A stretch of 64,000 nt of DNA from Lepisosteus oculatus (GCF_040954835.1 NC_090703.1:11279001-11343000); one strand, 5' to 3'. Shown: positions 13,086 through 29,420, counted from the stretch's first letter. Translations and numbers: made by a program. Notes: generated from the letters alone by a model not told the origin.

Positions 13086-14443
13086 TTTGACTTCCAAATT
13101 TCCACGTCTCTGCTGATATTGACCTGCTGTGGATAATCACACGCAACAACCCCCATATGACCTCAAAACAGGTTAATAAGCGCTCATTTTATACGTTTGT
13201 TTTCTCTTGTAATGAAGTTGTGTTGCTGTACTCTTGTTATTTTGGCGTGTGGTACAGTTTAGTGCGATAACGGGTGCAGATTGCGTCAAAAAGCGAACCG
13301 ATGGCGCCTCCTAGTGGCCAACCAAGGTTGACAACATCACGACCAAAACGTGAGACCGTAAAGCTCGAATAAAATAAGTCGAAGATACACGCATTGAACT
13401 TTATTATATTAGATTCATGAGGCGAATTCATGTTAAAGGGTGGCAGAGATCAAATATTTCATGATGCTAGGGAAAACCTGAAAATGTTTGTGTCCCACGC
13501 CTTTAAAAATGCAGTGACGATAACGTTTTCCCCGTTATCCTGTTGTCCTGACTATTTTTAAAGAGCATTACTTTTAAGAGCAGAACTGCATATTAACGAC
13601 CTTTTCCTAAACTGATAAGAGCATGTACTGTACATTAAATTAAAGTACATTTGGGACCTAACGTATCTATCAAAAGTATTGGTATAGTTAATAGAAAAAA
13701 AAAATTACAACGTGTCTAAACATTTGTCTAGACAAAAATAAGATCTTATATCTTTTTCCTAGCTAAGTTTAATAAAATAATAAAGACAAAGGTACGAGTA
13801 AACAAAAACAGCATTTTATCAGCATTTTAGAAAACAGTGCAGAAACAAAAACGTTTACATTATAAAAGTTGGTCAAAAAGCTTACTAAAACCCCATCTTT
13901 TTTTTACCTTTTAATTACCGCATTTTCTTACCCTTCGAATTATGCCGCTAATATGAAATTTAGCCAACAGTGCGCTTTCCGTTTCCAGAGTCCAACTAGG
14001 AATTGATATTATAGATCTGAACAGCTATAGAGGATAGATCGCACACTTTGTAACACTGGGTGAGTCCTCACATTTTATCCCTGTGCAGAACCTTACTAGT
14101 ACCTTCTTTAATTTACGTAAACGTTTTCATGCAAAATCCGATGACCCCTTCTGCACAATCCAAAAACTGGGAGCTGTTTGTAAGGAGAACGAGCAGAAAC
14201 AATTGGGTTTTTTTTGTATGTCTTTTTGTGAACCGAAAGGAAAAAAAAAACACTTCCAAGTGCCTGCCCGATGAACGAGTAATATGTAAGACAACGATGA
14301 AGTGACTGCAAGCGCCCGGCGTCAAGAGTCACATGGTCGATGAGGGCCGCGCTGAAGTCTTCAGTGATTGGTGAGGACGACCTTTCTTGAAGGAAAAAAA
14401 AAATCCTAAAAAGCCCTGCAGATCCAATCCTACATATAGAGCT

Positions 14444-14505
14444 TTCTAGAATGAAAAGGTGAGATTTTTTTTTCTACAAACATCTCTCCTCGCGTCTTTC
14501 TAGAA
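14444..14505. promoter_or_regulatory. Distal heat-shock elements upstream of hsp90aa1 copy 1
   Basis: Two exact TTCTAGAA motifs (14,444-14,451 and 14,498-14,505) are each an inverted nTTCnnGAAn pair, the HSF1 half-site arrangement. Degenerate pairs follow at about 14,541 (GAAATTCC), 14,621 (GAACTTCC) and 14,735 (TTCTAGAG). The cluster is about 1.4 kb upstream of the copy 1 TATA box and 2.6 kb from wdr20, so it may be a distal heat-response enhancer. Activity is inference. The rest of 13,086-15,600 shows no gene. Confidence 0.45.
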
Positions 14506-15638
14506 TCCCGGGTTAACTTTCACAGTCCTGAATCAAAACAAGAAATTCCAAGACTGTCGCTGGCCCTCCTCCGTCTAGCATGCTTGACAGCTGGGCCCTC
14601 CTACCAGGAAGAGCTGGCGTGAACTTCCAGCATGTTCTCGTTGAAGGTTACAGAAACTCATATGGACTACCTTCGCTCTGACATTGCGATGCTTAATCAA
14701 TTGCGCAAGCTGGGGTTCAGCACACTTCGAGATCTTTCTAGAGATTACCTGACAAAATACGGATAAACGAATTTGTGCATTGCCATAATTGCATTTCCGC
14801 AGTCAGTTTTTTTTTTACGGATTTTCACTGAAATAAAAACACGAAACACATGCGACGTGCACTAGAAAACTGCACAAACAACCGACTATCACACAATTCT
14901 TATCCTGAGGCAAATGAAAAAGTCTGGATGAATGAATGAACGGTCAGTTGCAGTACAGGAAAGGTGCAGAAAGCAAAGGAGCATTGCAATTAAGATCTAT
15001 GTCTATGCCTCCGTATTTTCGTATACATCTTAATCATAGCAATGATTGAACGACGTTTTTCTCTACCTGTCCCAAATAATTTCCCTGATCATTCTGCCTA
15101 TCAGTGCTAAAGACTATTCTTCAGATCCTCCTAGCACTGCTTCTCTGGTTATCCTACAAATGTAAACAGCATCGTATTAATATCACAATATTACAAACCT
15201 AGTCCCACAAAACATACTGTACATTGATGTAATATCACAGACGAGCAAAAACACGTGCCACTCCTGGAATATCTACACAGACCATAGTAACATCCTGTAT
15301 ATCCTGGGAGATTCAAAGCTGTTTTCAGTTCTCATGGGTTAAAAAAAAAAAAACATTATTTTATGCTTTGCTTATGTAAGACAGCTAAGGTTCAGGGGTT
15401 GGGTGTTGTATAATGTGCCTCATCCTACGCATGTGAATCTATTAATCTGATGTATACTGAGAATATGAATGCTAGTGCTTCCTTTTTTGCCGTGCACAAT
15501 AGACAGGAGTATGCTTCTTTGGGAGCACGTTGACGGTTGTGTGGTGTGATGGACAGTCGGGTTGGGATAAAGAAGGCCGGAGGATCCGTCCGGTCCCAGG
15601 TTTTTATCTTTTACATGTGAAGGAGCGGGTCTTGGCCT

Positions 15639-15908
15639 CAGCTGTGGTGGTGAGGTTCACAGACAGCTGCTGCGCTGGGCAGGCCTTGCTCTCTGGCCAG
15701 GGCCCGGTGGTGCAGGGGTGATTGGCGGGGCCCTGTTGCAACTCTGCATCCCTAAAAGGGAAGACCAGGACAGCTGCAAAAAGTGCCCCTATCACTGTTA
15801 CTTTCTTTAGGTCCGCGCCCCAGTGGGCATTCCTTCTGGTAGTTTCTGAATGAGAGCTTCTGGAAAGTCACCCCTAGGTATAAAAAGGAGCTTAAGGCTC
15901 AGGGAGCT
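15639..15908 (+). promoter_or_regulatory. hsp90aa1 copy 1 promoter (E-boxes, CArG-like site, HSE, TATA)
   Basis: Three CAGCTG E-boxes (15,639, 15,664, 15,771) and a CArG-like CCTAAAAGGG (15,751-15,760) precede a heat-shock element at 15,848-15,865 (GAA at 15,848, TTC at 15,858, GAA at 15,863). A TATAAAAA box follows at 15,879-15,886. Transcription should start near 15,909. CAGCTG and CArG sites are typical of MyoD- and SRF-driven muscle genes, and zebrafish hsp90aa1.1 is known to be strongly expressed in muscle, so a muscle-type promoter is a reasonable inference. The heat-shock element is short and imperfect compared with copy 2. Confidence 0.65.
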
Positions 15909-15992
15909 CAGTTTTTGGAAAACACACAAGCAAGACGAGAAGAAGAGAGAACCACACACAGTAACGCAGCTCACTGCAAAGCAACCAGCACG
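15909..15992 (+). other. hsp90aa1.1: hsp90aa1 copy 1 non-coding exon 1 (5' UTR)
   Basis: This exon starts about 23 nt after the TATA box and ends at a strong donor (CACG|GTGAGT). Human HSP90AA1 also has an untranslated first exon. Intron 1 (15,993-16,848, 856 nt) shows nothing but AT-rich DNA. The exact transcription start is inferred from the TATA position. Confidence 0.65.
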
Positions 15993-16848
15993 GTGAGTAA
16001 AAGACTACACATATGCCGGGGGGCGGGGGTGAAGGAGGAATTACGGGATAATTTTACATTTTTGAAGTATTCGGGAAATCCTCGCGCCTTGGGGCTTAAA
16101 TGAATGAGGCGGGTGAATTTCTCCAGGTCCCTGTAGTTCTCCGGTGTGGTCAGTTCTGAAATGGCGGAGGGTTTTGCAGTGTGAGCAGACAGGGCACATG
16201 GCAGAGCAGCTCGTGTGGCCAGGCGCGCTGTACTGTAGCTGGGACAGCGGACTGCTAGGCAGCTCAGCAAAGAGGAGCTGATTACAATGGGGGCCTGCAG
16301 TGTGAACCGGGGAAGTTCATCCTCGTTTCACAAGAAAAATAAATCTGGGTTTATTTAATGTTAAATCCTCGATGCAAAAAATAACAAAATCAAAAAACAT
16401 GCCTGAAAAATAGAAAAACTGCAAGTCTGCTCTGAAATTGTGTACTGAGTGCCAAAGAAGGGTACAGTAGCTTACAAGTGTGGTATTAATTTATACGTTC
16501 CTCTATTATGTTTGACAGAATTTGGCAGAATAAAGAGCCTTAGGGAAATTAACTGAATATTAGCAGAGGAAGACAAGTTAAATGTATAAATGCATTTAAT
16601 TCTTTACTAAAAATTTGTGTCGAAACCCAGGATCTGCACAGACGTTATAATTGATTTTAACTGGTTCCAGCAATACAGAGTGTATGGTTTTGTTTATAAA
16701 AATGACATTTCCCCATGTCCAGACGGCATCTAAACTAGTATGCTCAAAAAAGTTTTTAGAATATTTTGTGTAGCTTTTAATAGTTCATATTTAAAAACTG
16801 GATTCTCTCACATTATTGCTCAATTGTCGGCCAATTGTGTTGAACCAG

Positions 16849-19800
16849 ATGCCAGAAGAAGTGAAGAACAGTGTGCCAAGCCAGCCCATGGACGAGGAGG
16901 TGGAGACCTTTGCCTTCCAGGCAGAGATCGCCCAGCTCATGTCCCTGATCATCAACACCTTCTACTCCAACAAAGAGATCTTCCTCCGGGAGCTGATCTC
17001 CAACTCCTCAGATGTAAGTATGGATGCAGATTCCTTTAATTCTTATCATTGAACTAATCTCCACTACTTAGCCATTTTTCCTAAAGTATTTGCTTTCCTT
17101 ATTCTGATCCGAATTCCAATTTTCCTACATTTCACTCCTACAGGCTCTGGACAAGATAAGATATGAAAGTCTAACAGATCCCAGCAGACTGGAGTCCTGC
17201 AAACAGCTGAAGATTGACATCATCCCCGACCAGCTGACCCGTACCCTGACCATCATTGACACTGGCATTGGCATGACCAAGGCTGACCTCATCAACAACC
17301 TGGGAACTATTGCCAAGTCGGGCACCAAGGCTTTCATGGAGGCCCTGCAGGCCGGGGCTGATATCTCAATGATTGGCCAGTTCGGTGTGGGTTTCTACTC
17401 TGCCTACCTGGTGGCAGAGAAAGTGACTGTCATCACCAAGCACAACGATGACGAGCAGTATGTCTGGGAATCTGCAGCAGGAGGCTCGTTCACAGTCAAG
17501 CCCGATTCCAGTAAGTGATCAGCCGAGGAGCTTTCAGCACATTAGCCTGCATTTCACTGTCTTTCTGCAGATTTCAATTATCAAAATAGAAGAGGACAAA
17601 TGAGTGACTATTTATTGGAACATAGTGTTTCTGTGGATTTAGCCCAGCTAACCGTACTGTCCTTTACAGGCAAGCCTCTGGGCCGTGGAACTAAAGTCAT
17701 CCTGCACCTCAAAGAGGACCAAGTGGAGTATGTGGAAGAGAAACGCATTAAAGAAATTGTCAAGAAGCATTCCCAGTTCATTGGCTACCCTATCACACTC
17801 TATGTAAGTAATTAAGGCACAGTAATTCTTTCTAACTAGTACCAGATGAAACGTTTTCAAAAATATGTCTCAAAATCAAAGAATCAAAAAATCAACATCC
17901 TACAGCAGAAAAGTTAATACACAATTAAAATCATACATTACCTTCACCTGACTTCACAAGACCAGTTTTACTTATTGTTCCTACCATGTAAATCTTAACC
18001 AGACCTTGGATGCGTACACAGGTAATATATTTTAACTTGTCGTGCAACATCATGCAGCTGTGTTTCATTACTAATGGTGTGGTGTCACTGGGCAGGTGGA
18101 GAAGCAGCGCGAGAAAGAGGTAGACATGGATGAAGACGAGAAGGAGGAAGAGACAGAGAAAAAGGACGAGGCAGAGGGAGCCAAGGGGGACAAGCCCGAA
18201 ATCGAGGATGTGGGTTCTGATGAGGAGGAGGACAAGAAAGAGGAGAAGAAGAAGAGGAAGAAGAAGATCAAGGAGAAGTACATCGACTCCCAGGAACTAA
18301 ACAAGACCAAGCCCATCTGGACCCGCAACCCTGATGACATCACAAACGAGGAGTACGGCGAGTTCTACAAGAGCCTCACCAACGACTGGGAGGACCACCT
18401 GGCTGTGAAGGTGAGCTGCTGTGAGCTGCTCTTTCCAGATCAAAGCCTGGTCCTTTTCAACGGCTCAGAACTAAGGTTTTTATCGCATTGACCCACCATC
18501 CATCTGAAGTCACTTCTCAGGTTTTCCATAAACTATATGGAACTACATGGATTGTATGTAATACAATCTACAGAACTTACGAAAGGGCTAAACAAAAAGT
18601 CCAGGAGATGTAAAGATTGGAAAGGCTGTAGAACGAGTATGGGTTCCAAAAACACAAAAAGGATAAAACAGTACAATCGACAGACAGAGGACACAGAAGT
18701 TATACAAAACGCGGTCAGTTAACAGATTCTAAAAAGATACATCTCCTGAAACATTTACTGTGGTACTCAATGAATATTGAGGGAAATACCAGTGAAACTA
18801 AAAGTAATAATATCTCAAAACGCAAAATCTCGGAACACTCTGACACACACAAGCAGCATCACAAGCTTCCAGTTTCAAAGGTGCGAGTACGGACCAGGTA
18901 TCACCTGGGGACAGGTGTACCTAACGTTGCTCCTCTCCTCTGCAGCACTTCTCGGTGGAGGGACAGCTGGAGTTCCGTGCCCTGCTGTTCGTCCCAAGAC
19001 GGGCCGCATTTGACCTGTTCGAGAACCGCAAGAAGAGAAACAACATCAAGCTGTATGTGCGCAGGGTCTTCATCATGGACAACTGTGAAGAGCTGATGCC
19101 AGAGTATCTCAGTGAGTGACCTCTTTCCAGAACATCTTATTTATGACATACTTTCATCACCATGATAAACAACCATAGTGTCATTGGGGAACAACATATT
19201 GTCATTCCACAGCAGTATGGTAATCAATCTAATAAAAATAGCTACCAAAAATCCCAACAAAAATCTCAAGTTTGAAATTGTGTCCTAATAGGGTTGTTCA
19301 TTGTACTCAGACACATGATTATCACCAGAATTCAGCTTGTAACCACCAGCCAGTTTTTTTTTCATTTTGGATCTGTTCAGCAGAAAAAGATAATAAGAAG
19401 TCTTGTAACTAATAATGTATATTAGGTAAACAATTAAGAACTCTTTACCCTCTATGTACCACATTATTATGGAATCCTTATATCCATGAACTTTCACTGT
19501 TTTAAAGGGTCCATCACCCTCTCTCTTTTCCTGTCTTGCCAGATTTCATCAAGGGCGTGGTGGACTCTGAGGATCTGCCCCTCAACATCTCCAGAGAGAT
19601 GCTGCAGCAGAGCAAGATCTTGAAAGTCATCCGCAAGAACCTGGTGAAGAAATGCCTGGAGCTCTTCACTGAGCTGGCCGAGGACAAGGACAACTACAAA
19701 AAATACTACGAGCAATTTTCCAAGAACATCAAGGTGAGAACGCAATCTCCACTACTTGTTCTACTCTTCCAGCATACAAAGAAAGAGGGATCCTTCTCCT

Positions 19801-21869
19801 ACAACATTACAAGAGGGCAGCAAATCCATTCGGAGCTTGGAGTGCTGTAGTACTTCACTGTCCTTCACTGGTCTCATTTACATTTTTCATTTTGCTCAGA
19901 GCTTTAAAGGCATGTGCGTGCCTCCTAACTTTGTTTCGGTGTCCCTTTTCCAGCTGGGAATCCATGAAGATTCCCAGAACCGCAAGAAGCTGTCGGAGCT
20001 GCTGCGTTACTACACCTCTGCCTCAGGCGACGAGATGGTGTCGCTGAAAGACTACATCTCACGCATGAAGGACAACCAGAAGCACATCTATTACATCACT
20101 GGTGGGTGTGCCTGGGCAGAAGGAATGAGGGCATTTGAATTTTAGAAATAAATGCAGAAATCCCCACAGTTCCCTCCAAGGAAACACAATATGTTAAACC
20201 TGTTATAATTGGAAAAGAAGTGAATATTTGTGGAAAAGAATGATGCTTTTAAGATACTTTAAGACCAAAGACAGTTTGACTAATAGTAGTTTTTGAAGGG
20301 GACTTTAATACTACTGTTAGGTTTTCATAATACAATTATTTTTCATTTCTACAGGTGAAACAAAGGAGCAGGTGACCAACTCTGCCTTTGTGGAGCGTCT
20401 GCGCAAGGCTGGCCTGGAGGTGATATACATGATCGAGCCCATTGATGAGTATTGTGTCCAGCAGCTCAAAGAGTACGATGGCAAGACTCTGGTGTCCGTG
20501 ACCAAAGAGGGGCTGGAGCTGCCTGAGGATGAAGAGGAGAAGAAGAAACAGGAGGAGCTGAAGGACAAATTCGAAAGCCTCTGCAAGATCATGAAGGACA
20601 TCTTAGACAAAAAGATTGAAAAGGTACAGCAGCAATCAGATCACACTCGGGCATTCCCAGTGGATCACTGATGCAAACATTCTGCTCAAATTTTACCTAC
20701 ATGGTTATAGGAAATGTGTCCTTCTAATCACAAATATTTTCAGGTGCTCAAACACAGGTTTAGATAGTAGTTAGTAAGGAATGGGCCCTATTTACACTTC
20801 ACACAAAAGATAAAAAAATGCATTTGAAATTTTACAATAATTAATCTTTAAGAGCACATTAATGTGCAATGTTTACATCAGAATCATACAAATATTTTCA
20901 TGTTGTTTTTGTTTTCAAAGTAACAAGTGACTTCAGTGGAGCTGCTCTCTTATTCTTTATTCCAGGTTGCTGTTTCAAACAGGTTGGTCTCCTCTCCCTG
21001 CTGCATTGTCACCAGCACCTACGGCTGGACTGCCAACATGGAGAGGATCATGAAGTCCCAAGCCCTGAGGGACAACTCCACCATGGGCTACATGACTGCC
21101 AAAAAGCACCTGGAGATCAACCCAGAGCACCCTATCATCGAGACGCTCAGGCAGAAAGCGGAGGCTGACAAGAACGACAAAGCTGTGAAGGACCTGGTGA
21201 TCCTGCTGTTCGAGACTGCACTGCTGTCCTCCGGCTTTTCATTGGATGATCCACAGACGCATGCAAACCGCATCTACAGGATGATCAAGCTTGGGCTCGG
21301 TAAGTCTCCACAAGCCAACAGCAAGTGTCGCTTTTCTGTACAAGCGACAGTTGTTCCACTAGCACACAGCATGGCTTGTGTGCTTTTGTAAAAAAGAAAT
21401 CAAACCACTGTAGCAGAAAAAAAACCTGGAAATTGTTACAATAAGCTGATCCTCTTCTGATTTGTTACAAATGTTTTGTTCTGTTATCACACCACAATTA
21501 GTAACACAAAAGCACAGATCTCTGTTAGCTCTCTAAATCTCTTTACATTAAAGCTTTTCAAGCTCACGGAGACTCGTATTAAGTTGTACTAATGGTTATG
21601 TTTGAAGGACATAAAAACTGCTCTAAAAATGCAGAACAAAATCATCTCTGAGCAGTAAGAGGTTTTCACAGCAAAGCCAGCTGATTTTAACACCTGAACC
21701 AATGACTTAGATCTGGCAGGACTGTGAACCTTAAACTTCTGACTTTGATTTCTGTCCAGGAATTGATGAAGATGATACCATCGCAGACGAAATCATTCAG
21801 CCCAGCGAGGAAGACATGCCAGTTCTAGAAGGAGATGAAGACACATCCCGAATGGAGGAGGTCGACTAA
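16849..21869 (+). CDS. hsp90aa1.1: Heat shock protein HSP90-alpha, tandem copy 1 (732 aa)
   Basis: This is a cytosolic ATP-dependent chaperone of kinases, steroid receptors and, in fish muscle, myosin. Coding exons, all GT-AG and in frame, are 16,849-17,013; 17,144-17,510; 17,670-17,803; 18,096-18,410; 18,946-19,111; 19,543-19,733; 19,954-20,101; 20,355-20,623; 20,966-21,299; 21,760-21,869. Residues 1-222 form the GHKL ATPase domain ([13 protein letters not shown] with the catalytic Glu, [18 protein letters not shown] lid). An acidic/lysine linker lies at about 223-285. The middle domain carries the NISREML arginine, and the C-terminal dimerisation domain ends in MEEVD, the TPR-cochaperone tag. 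Length equals human HSP90AA1. The signature residues ([18 protein letters not shown]) are alpha-type, not beta. Compared with copy 2 it is the more diverged: residues 67-87 differ most, and the first linker serine that CK2 phosphorylates in mammals (EVSDDE) is replaced by EVDMDEDE. The .1 label rests on order and promoter type and is tentative. Confidence 0.95.
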
Positions 21870-22331
21870 GAATATTCCTAGGTGTAAATTTAAATTATTA
21901 TTTTTTTTACTTTAAAAAATCCCCTCCATTTTTTTGTTGTTTTTGCAAAGTTGCAGCATTGTTTTGACACTGGCAGTTTTATTGCAGCCCAAAGTGGTAG
22001 ACATTTTCAAATAGTTATTAGCCTTTTTTTTGTTTTCATTTCTGCTCCACTGATCTGTTAGTCATTTCATTGATTGCATTTTCCTGTGTAATAAGTGCAT
22101 TAAGATAAAAAAAACATATTTGGGTTATGTTAGATTTAGAAACCTATGCAACAGGGACAATGTTTGCTTTGGTTGGTTGCATACCCAAAACAGTACTATA
22201 ATCACAAAAAGCTGGAGCTGAATTACGTCTCATAGACATCTATTTCTATGAGTTCCATTATGAACTAGTGGGCAAACATTATTAAACAAATGTAAATTTG
22301 TAACATTTTCTATTTTAAAAAAGTCATTTCT

Positions 22332-22337
22332 AATAAA
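22332..22337 (+). terminator. hsp90aa1.1: Polyadenylation signal of hsp90aa1 copy 1
   Basis: AATAAA lies 463 nt after the stop codon, so cleavage is expected near 22,355. The 3' UTR is AT-rich. It is the first canonical hexamer downstream of the stop. Confidence 0.7.
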
Positions 22338-22359
22338 AGTGATTTTAAAAAAGAATACC

Positions 22360-23330
22360 TCTTCTCGGTTTTGTGCTTCACAGCGGGTATTTCAATTTAA
22401 TGAGGGGTTAACTAATTTTAAGGAAAGGTAGAGGCCTTTGCTAGTATTGCAGTTAGGTAGTCGTATACATTATTAAAAAACCAAAATGTGCGCGCTTGAA
22501 TTTGCTTAAGCAGGCCTGATGCACCGCCTACTCGGAAAGTTCAGGAAGCTGAATGCAGCATGTTGCTCTTACCACGCGGTCTGATACTTGATGGTTTCGT
22601 TTTCAGATAGTCTTGGTTTGACGTTCATTTTGTGACGTCAGTTTTCTAGAAATAACCTATTTTTCCATATTCACAAATGTTCCAACCTTGGTGGACAAAG
22701 TTTATTCTAAGCAAATCTGTGTAGAAAGATTGTAAATGTTAATCCTACGTATTAATTAATGGATTTTTTATTCATTCTGGTTGAAAAGTCTAAGCTTTAG
22801 ACTATCAATATTTTATCGATAGATAATCAATAAAATCTATTCATCAGAACATGCCAAACCACTCGGCCGGCAGCGGGGACATGGGATGCAGAAATAATTT
22901 GAAATTTGATTAATAATAGTTACCTAATTTCATGTTTTGAATGTGATAATATACCTCTGGTTTTAGCATAGTCTGTATTTCAGCGCTCTATTGTTTTTAA
23001 GACGGTCTGTGACTTTCAGGAAATATGTGTAATGCAGAAAATACACTATACATGTGAAGGTCTTTTCCCAAAAATGAGAAAATGAACGTGAAAGAATGCT
23101 TATAGATACGTTAAACATGTTGAAAACAAGATTACCATACAAATCTGCAAATCTCTGCATTGCATTTTCGTCCAGCATTTCACTTAATGCGCTGCACAGA
23201 ATCCACTCTTCGCCTCTTTAAAATAAGAGCTGTATCCTTATGTTTTTCTCCCACAAGAACATTATTTTAGGCTTATTGTAAAAGAATGGCTATAAAAATA
23301 AATGCGCTTTGACAGGAAAGACCGAGAAAA
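22360..23330. other. Intergenic DNA between the two hsp90aa1 copies
   Basis: About 1 kb of AT-rich DNA separates the two tandem genes. I see no ORF with recognisable content, no repeat family and no RNA gene. It becomes GC-rich from about 23,330, where the copy 2 CpG island begins. Confidence 0.6.
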
Positions 23331-23339
23331 TCGGCGGTT

Positions 23340-23585
23340 AGCCAATCAGCACGCACCCAGGCAGTTTGACCCCCGCAGGCTGTACAGGCGGAGCCCCGCC
23401 CCGGGTCCCGCCCCCCTCCATTCATCCCAACGGCAAGGGGGCGGGGCCTTGGGTGGCGGTCTTCCAGGCGCGCCCCGTGATTGACGGCGGGGGCCATGGG
23501 GAAGCTTCCAGACGTTTCTGGAAGGAGGCTGTTTCTCGAACGATCTGCGCTGCCGCTATAAAAGAGATGCAGCCCGGCTGAGGAG
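23340..23585 (+). promoter_or_regulatory. hsp90aa1 copy 2 promoter: CCAAT, GC boxes, five-unit HSE, TATA
   Basis: In order, this region has CCAATCAGC (about 23,342), GC boxes (CCCCGCCCC near 23,395, CCCGCCCCCC near 23,407, GGGGGCGGGGCC near 23,438) and a heat-shock element array. The array has units every five bases: GAA 23,501, TTC 23,506, GAC 23,511, TTC 23,516 and GAA 23,521. A TTCTCGAA pair follows at 23,533-23,540 and a TATAAAAG box at 23,557-23,564. The region is a CpG island continuing to about 24,250. Five aligned half-sites 35 bp from the TATA box are textbook for a strongly heat-inducible gene with basal GC-box/CCAAT activity. Confidence 0.85.
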
Positions 23586-23587
23586 TC

Positions 23588-23679
23588 ATTAGAGGGGTGT
23601 TTTGCAGTAACGGCCAGCCTAGAGCTGAAGACCTCACTGGAAAGTGTTGCAGATTGATAAAAGACTGGTGACAGCCAAG
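23588..23679 (+). other. hsp90aa1.2: hsp90aa1 copy 2 non-coding exon 1 (5' UTR)
   Basis: This exon starts about 25-30 nt after the TATA box and ends at CCAAG|GTAAGC. Intron 1 (23,680-25,142) is GC-rich at first (CpG island, with a GGC run at about 24,105-24,120), then carries a 5S-derived SINE 3' part at 24,690-24,960. The start site is inferred. Confidence 0.65.
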
Positions 23680-24689
23680 GTAAGCTCGAAATAAGCACAG
23701 CGGACCTCCACGAGTTTATTAGTGTCTCACTCATACATTCTTTACAAGCTGTACCTGGGGTGAAAGCAGACTAGCTGTATCTATAAGACGGGGTGTGACG
23801 TGAGCTGTGGGGAAACTATTGGCCGTTAGAATAAGATGTTCATGCTGCAGACTTAACCCTAAACACCTGAGGCAGTTCGTTTAAAACGGGGAAAACCCTC
23901 GCAAACCCTTCCGCGGCGGTGTCGGTAGCCGGGTCTGTCGTGTGTCCTTGTGGTCGGGTCGGTGGCGGCTGTCCCCGCCGCAGGTGAAGACGGGCGGTCG
24001 GGGCGCCGGGGATGGTCTGGTATGTTCTGGAAACTCGCAGTTCCCTCGCCTCGCCGCCGGGGGCCGCTGCGCTGCGGCAGAGCGGAGCTGGAGCCGTGTG
24101 GTGGTGGCGGCGGCGGCGGCGTGGGCCAGGCTCGGCTGGCTTCTAGAAAAGTCCCCGCCAGCCTCCTGCAGGGGGGGCAAAGGCAGGAGCTGGAGTCATC
24201 AGCTCCACCTGCTTCGGATGGAGGAGCCCTGACTGTAGGGGAAGAGATTTTTCACACGCGTGATCTCCGAGGAGAACAAGCGATGATTTTATTTTTATTT
24301 CCTTTCTCTGTTTTCCCAGTACTTGGTTAATGACTCAAAAGCATCTATTTTAAATTTTATAAGTAGTTCAGAAACGCACGATACGCGCCCCAGTGGGAAT
24401 GATAGTAATTAGTGTGGTCCATTTATAGTAGGACCTGTCGGGGGACTTCAAATCTGTGAGCTTTGTGGGCAGTACTACCTCCCAGTTTCATAGGTGACCT
24501 GGTGTATGGAAAAGGTAGATGACAGTCTTCTTAGTGACTGCAAACATCTGGAAATGTCAGCTACAGCACATTGAGATGTGTCCTGGCTGTCACTGTGGAA
24601 AACCTGTTTCACTGGTGGTTGTCAGGTTATTCACTAACTGAGCAAAAGAGTGGTTATCAGGGCAAAGTATTAATATTAATAATTGCTTA

Positions 24690-24960
24690 CACTTAGATAG
24701 CGCTTTTCTGGACACTCCACTCAAAGTGCTTTACAGGTAATGGGGACTCCCCTCCACCACCACCAATGTGCAGCATCCACCTGGATGATGCGACGGCAGC
24801 CATAGTGCGCCAGAACGCTCACCACACATCAGCTCTCAGTGGGGAGGAGAGCAGAGTGAAGAACCCAATTCATAGAGGGGGATTATTAGGAGGCCATGAT
24901 TGTTAAGGGCCATTGGGAAATTTGGCCAGGACGCCGGGGTTACACCCCTATTGTATTGGC
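24690..24960 (-). repeat. 5S-derived SINE, 3' part, in hsp90aa1 copy 2 intron 1
   Basis: On the plus strand it begins 'aattgcttacacttagatag' then 'cgcttttctggacactccac', and ends 'ggccaggacgccggggttac'. The same blocks occur at 30,053-30,213 and, inverted, at 63,187-63,300; its inner end overlaps the body of the copy at 4,770-4,860. The 5S-like head is missing, so it is a truncated copy. Confidence 0.75.
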
Positions 24961-25142
24961 AAGAACAGCTTATGCCTTATTTCCACAGCACTTTGTTTAA
25001 GGACACTTCCCACAGGAAGTAGTTCACTGAATCTGCCCGCACATGTCTTGTGTGATTAGGGAGTGAAAGGCTGTTTTTTTAAATCCAGCAGTTGACAGTC
25101 TTGCTTGTCAAAACTGACGCTTTGTGCTGCTTTCTTGTTCAG

Positions 25143-29150
<4,008 letters not shown>

Positions 29151-29420
29151 GAAACTGTAAATGTTGGATAGAAATAATGTAAACACAACTGTAAATGGTT
29201 AAAGTTGAATTCATTAGGAATGAACCTGAAATGCATATTCATTCCCCCTTATTTTCTCCTTTCTTCATTCCATTTTCTTGGCATTGGATGGCTGACCACC
29301 CTTATGTTTTCTTTTGTATTTGAAATTTGTTCAGATGTATTTTTGTATTTATTTGCATTCCATGTTCCTTGTTTAAGTGCACTGTAAAATTTCTACAATC
29401 TTGTTGAATTGTAAGTTGCA

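Noticed and set aside
13086-14330. Possible small gene from overlapping ORFs near 14,060-14,330
   Set aside because: The ORFs overlap on both strands at poly-A/T runs and show no recognisable protein, splice sites or poly(A) signal.
18071-18343. Antisense ORFs across the HSP90 charged linkers (also 26,457-26,781)
   Set aside because: The GAG/AAG-rich linker gives long Ser/Phe/Leu-rich antisense frames by composition alone.
23942-24330. ORFs in the GC-rich start of hsp90aa1 copy 2 intron 1
   Set aside because: These are CpG-island composition artefacts: no conserved content, and they run into the SINE-bearing intron.
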